The notes under the pieces were generated by a model. The model saw only the letters and a program-made list of their open reading frames with translations, did no database searches and was not told where the DNA came from. From Pelargonium nanum (lineage: Eukaryota; Streptophyta; Magnoliopsida; Geraniales; Geraniaceae), in contig JAYMTF010001597.1 of the NCBI GenBank assembly GCA_036897485.1, positions 1 to 22,318 of the forward strand: a stretch of 22,318 nucleotides of DNA. Reading direction: 5' to 3'. The stretch's first letter is position 1. Each line of letters opens with the position of its first letter. Shown here piece after piece: positions 19,512 to 22,318 of this stretch. A program made the position numbers and the translations under genes.

Positions 19512-21850
19512 TTACTTGGTATTTTCCTGGTTTGGGTAATCACCAAGTTGCTCCATTTGCCAGCTTTCATGAGGTGCTACGTGCTCTTGGAAAGGAGTGT
19601 ATTGCTGCAATATTATATAACATGTTAACTTAATAATACAAGTTTGTTTTTTTAGACTCAATATACTCAGCGTAAAAAAACATATGAAACAAAAACATAG
19701 AGTGCTAGAGACATGATTGGCATGATTTACAAAACAAATAGAACAACAATAGGGGAGATGCTAGTCCAATGTGCTCTCATCTGTTCTTTGTCCTCTTTTT
19801 TACATATCTTTGGATGCCCATCACAAATTAGATTTGTTTGAAAATTTCGGTCTCAATTATTGGATGGCCTCATTAAACAAGCTGACTTGAGACCTATGAC
19901 AGACAATTTTGCCAATTTTCTTTGATAACTAAATCTGAATTTGTTTCCAATAAAAATTATATAGTTACTTCCAATGTAATGTTCATGGGGGAATGAAAAA
20001 AATGCATATAAATATAGCGCAACTCATTAACTAAGAAATCAAACACTTAGTTATGGATGTTACCTCCATCTTCGCCAAGAGTTCTTTAGCTGTTGGAGCA
20101 GAGATAATTATCTCTCGAGCACTAGGCTTGATGAAGCCTTCCTTCACACCATTGTCAAATAATGCAAGCAGAGGATTATAGTATCCATCTACATTTAGCA
20201 GACCAATCTGTATGGAGTTAAGTTCAGTTATGACATGAAGTAGTAGCGAGCCAATTTTTAAGATTATCAAGAATGAAGATTGATAGGTTACCGGCTTTTT
20301 ATGAATTCCAAGTTGGGCCCATGTTATCATCTCCAACAGCTCTTCCATAGTACCATATCCTCCTAAACAAACAATATTTGACACATACAAGCAAACCAAA
20401 ATGCTCAGGCGTTATCAATAAAAAATATATATAATCTCTACTTTCTAATTACTGATACAGGTTTTCTGGATAGTTACCCGGAAGAGCAATAAAGGCATCA
20501 GATTCTCTTGCCATTTCAGCTTTACGCTCATGCATGTCTGAGACAACTCTTACTTCTCCAACAGTTTCACCAGATATCTGTGAAAAAATGCACATGACAA
20601 TTTACTAATAATGGTTTCTCAGCCGACCACAAGATACAAGTATAGTCCATTATTCAAAGTGGCTGCCTCCAATATTAATCCCTTCACAAATCAAAATTCT
20701 AAAGAAAAATATACCACAAACTAAAAATAATCCATCAATGTTCAACATGGTGAATTTGGGGTGCTCTTGAAATAACCATCAGAGATTGAACAGATACATG
20801 TAGAACCACGGTAATCGAAAGAGCAAAAAAAACAAAAATACCAGAATCTTATCAATCTCAAATCTATTTCCAATAAAAAATTTCACAATATGAGTTCTAA
20901 GGCGTTTAAAAGTGTTTTTTTTTTCAAGGAAGGGTACAATTATTCATTGTATTCAGAACAAGGATGAAATGTTCTAACAAGAATAAGAAAGCGGGTACCT
21001 CTATAGGCATCAGAGCTTTCGGAATGATCCTGCATGTGAACAATAATTAAGAAGTGAGAGGTATGATATGCTTATATGATCAAGAAACACCTAGGTTGCA
21101 TCAACGGCTTCATTACTGAAAGCACAAACAATTCCACACTTGGAGCATGTTTTACCCAATAACATGGCAACCTCCGGCATGAACATTCTGAGAAACCAGT
21201 CCCATCAATCCAATACTTCCCCCTCCATACACCAGGTCTATCTTCCTCTTCACCTATAACCAAAGCCAAATAAAAAGCGAAACTCAAAGCTCACGATAAA
21301 TATTCCTTCAAATGCAAGTGAATAAGCAACTGATCAATGAGCATATAATTGCTACCAATATATACCAGTTTGAGTAATTAGAACACCCTATTCATAGCTC
21401 ATCAACACAACAAGTATAAGTCCATCACAATATGATATTCTTCGGAAACTAAAAACTACAACCCAACACAAAGGTCTCATTACCAGACCAATAATCCACC
21501 ACAAGCCCATTTCACAGGCAACACACAAAGTCACATAAAAGCCACCAAAAAGCTCATTTGCTTATTCCAAAAAGGCTATGTCCCCAACAGGTTCCATTAT
21601 CCATAAAGACCAAAACAGTGCATAAACACTCACTCCAAAAACCATCAAATGGCCATAAACAAAAAGCTTGAGAATCAAACACAACCCTCAATTCTGATAA
21701 ACAAAACAATAACAAATATATTAAAAAAAAAACGAATTAACAAACCAGTTCATTGCCCAATTCAATAGAGGCATTGCTAAAGACTTCTCTATTGCCAGAT
21801 TTGCTTCCACAGAAGACACAGACCCTCTTGAACTTGCTTCTCTCTGCCAT
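19512..21850 (-). CDS. LOG8: Cytokinin riboside 5'-monophosphate phosphoribohydrolase (LOG family)
   Basis: LONELY GUY enzyme: it releases the active cytokinin base from its nucleotide in one step, in cytosol and nucleus. Exons on the minus strand are 21850-21746, 21253-21156, 21029-20999 (a 31-nt microexon), 20577-20478, 20362-20292, 20207-20064 and 19604-19512. All junctions are GT-AG, total 642 nt, 213 residues, the usual LOG length. Visible features: N-terminal [12 protein letters not shown] (9-20), the glycine-rich [12 protein letters not shown] (42-53), the MHERK block holding the catalytic-region Arg (94-98), and the signature PGGYGTMEE (111-119), which supplies the active-site Glu. 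All are intact. It most resembles Arabidopsis LOG8 (At5g11950), also supported by gene order. A TTG-initiated extension upstream is open but not credible. Confidence 0.95.
20208..20291 (-). other. In-frame, stop-free 84-nt LOG intron (exitron-like)
   Basis: The intron between LOG exons 5 and 6 is exactly 84 nt (28 codons), lies in phase 0 and contains no stop in the reading frame. Its donor (GTAACC) and acceptor (CCATACAG) are normal. If retained, it would insert 28 mainly hydrophobic residues after Pro135 and before [10 protein letters not shown], some 16 residues past the PGGYGTMEE motif. Retention itself is not shown by the sequence. Confidence 0.6.
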
Positions 21851-21946
21851 TAACAAATTGCGAGGCTGGTCCAATTCAGGTCCTAAATCGTTCGGGGAGA
21901 GAAAATAAGACGAAAAAACGAAACTTTGGCAAGAAAATAATATCAA

Positions 21947-22200
21947 AAATAGATTAAAAAGATCCCAACTTTAAAGGGAAAAAAAGGAGAGTCAATCTCT
22001 GGACTGAGGGTGAATAAAGAAATCAAATAAAAATGGGAGTATATATTATTTGGTGAATAAAACAGAAGAAGCCCACCCGTTTCAAATCCATCTCCTCGTG
22101 TCGGCTTTAAAAATAAATACTAGAAATTGTTGGCTGTTGAAAACAATAATTAAGAAAAAAAACATCGATATCATGAGAAATGGAATAAAATAAAATAGAG
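21947..22200 (-). other. LOG upstream region
   Basis: AT-rich promoter and leader of the LOG gene. Apart from the candidate TATA box at 22040-22045, no motif or coding frame is supported. Confidence 0.45.
22040..22045 (-). promoter_or_regulatory. Candidate TATA box of the LOG gene
   Basis: TATATA on the minus strand, within aataatatatact. A start about 30 bp downstream would give a leader of roughly 160 nt before the ATG at 21850. AT-rich sequence makes chance matches likely. Confidence 0.4.
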
Positions 22201-22228
22201 TCCCTATTTGAATTGGAAAATGTTCCGT

Positions 22229-22318
22229 TTTGGTCCCTTTAGTATCCAATTTGTTCTAAATTGGTCCTCAGTTTGATTTTTGTTCCAATTTGGTCCTCTT
22301 AGTATCTCAATTTGTTCC
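22229..22318. repeat. Short-period TTTGGTCC repeat, cut by the window edge
   Basis: TTTGGTCCcTTAGTATC...CAATTTGTTC occurs at about 22229-22256 and again at about 22289-22318, with a shorter related TTGGTCCTCAGTTTG unit between at 22261-22275. The period between the two full units is about 60 bp. The repeat continues past the window, so its true size is unknown. Similar TTGGTCC-type low-complexity repeats are widespread in eudicot genomes. Confidence 0.65.

Noticed and set aside
21746..21946. A 32-residue in-frame N-terminal extension of the LOG protein
   Set aside because: The frame is open upstream, but the codon at 21946 is TTG and not ATG. The ATG at 21850 gives the normal LOG N terminus.
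1..22318. CRISPR array, bacterial operon, tRNA or rRNA genes
   Set aside because: The intron-rich genes are clearly plant nuclear genes. No regularly spaced short repeats, tRNA cloverleaf or rRNA sequence was noticed on reading, though no structure-search tool was run.

Overview
This window is nuclear DNA of a flowering plant, very probably a eudicot. It is AT-rich, its genes are split by GT-AG introns, and the intergenic DNA holds eroded transposons of typical plant types. Five protein-coding genes can be reconstructed exon by exon with every reading phase closing: two eIF4A translation-initiation helicases, a small DUF3511 protein, a NIPA-type magnesium transporter and a LOG-type cytokinin-activating enzyme. 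The species cannot be named from sequence alone.

Layout. 1-830: two copies of a direct repeat about 250 bp long, 572 bp apart. 876-1268: a short non-autonomous hAT-like element with an imperfect 8-bp target duplication. 2351-4762 (minus) and about 5250-8216 (plus): two eIF4A paralogues head to head, each with four coding exons and an intron in the 5' leader that ends one or two bases before ATG. They share a promoter region of roughly 350-400 bp with TGGGCY (site II) motifs and a telo-box, a signature of plant translation genes. 9877-10203 (plus): intronless DUF3511 gene. 10204-13100: gene-free, with a Stowaway-like MITE remnant and the 3' tail of a LINE. 13328-17220 (plus): nine-exon NIPA gene. 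17221-19511: gene-free, with a second hAT-like fragment. 19512-21850 (minus): seven-exon LOG gene, convergent with NIPA. 22229-22318: a short-period repeat cut by the window edge.

How the genes relate. The eIF4A pair probably shares regulatory DNA. DUF3511, NIPA and LOG occur in the same order as I recall for Arabidopsis At5g11970, At5g11960 and At5g11950 (LOG8), so this looks like an old conserved gene block. They do not form a pathway: the LOG enzyme makes active cytokinin, NIPA moves magnesium, and the DUF3511 protein has no established role.

I found no clearly new biological system. The points most worth checking are the divergent eIF4A pair with its shared promoter, and an 84-nt LOG intron that is in frame and free of stop codons, so its retention would insert 28 residues beside the active-site motif.
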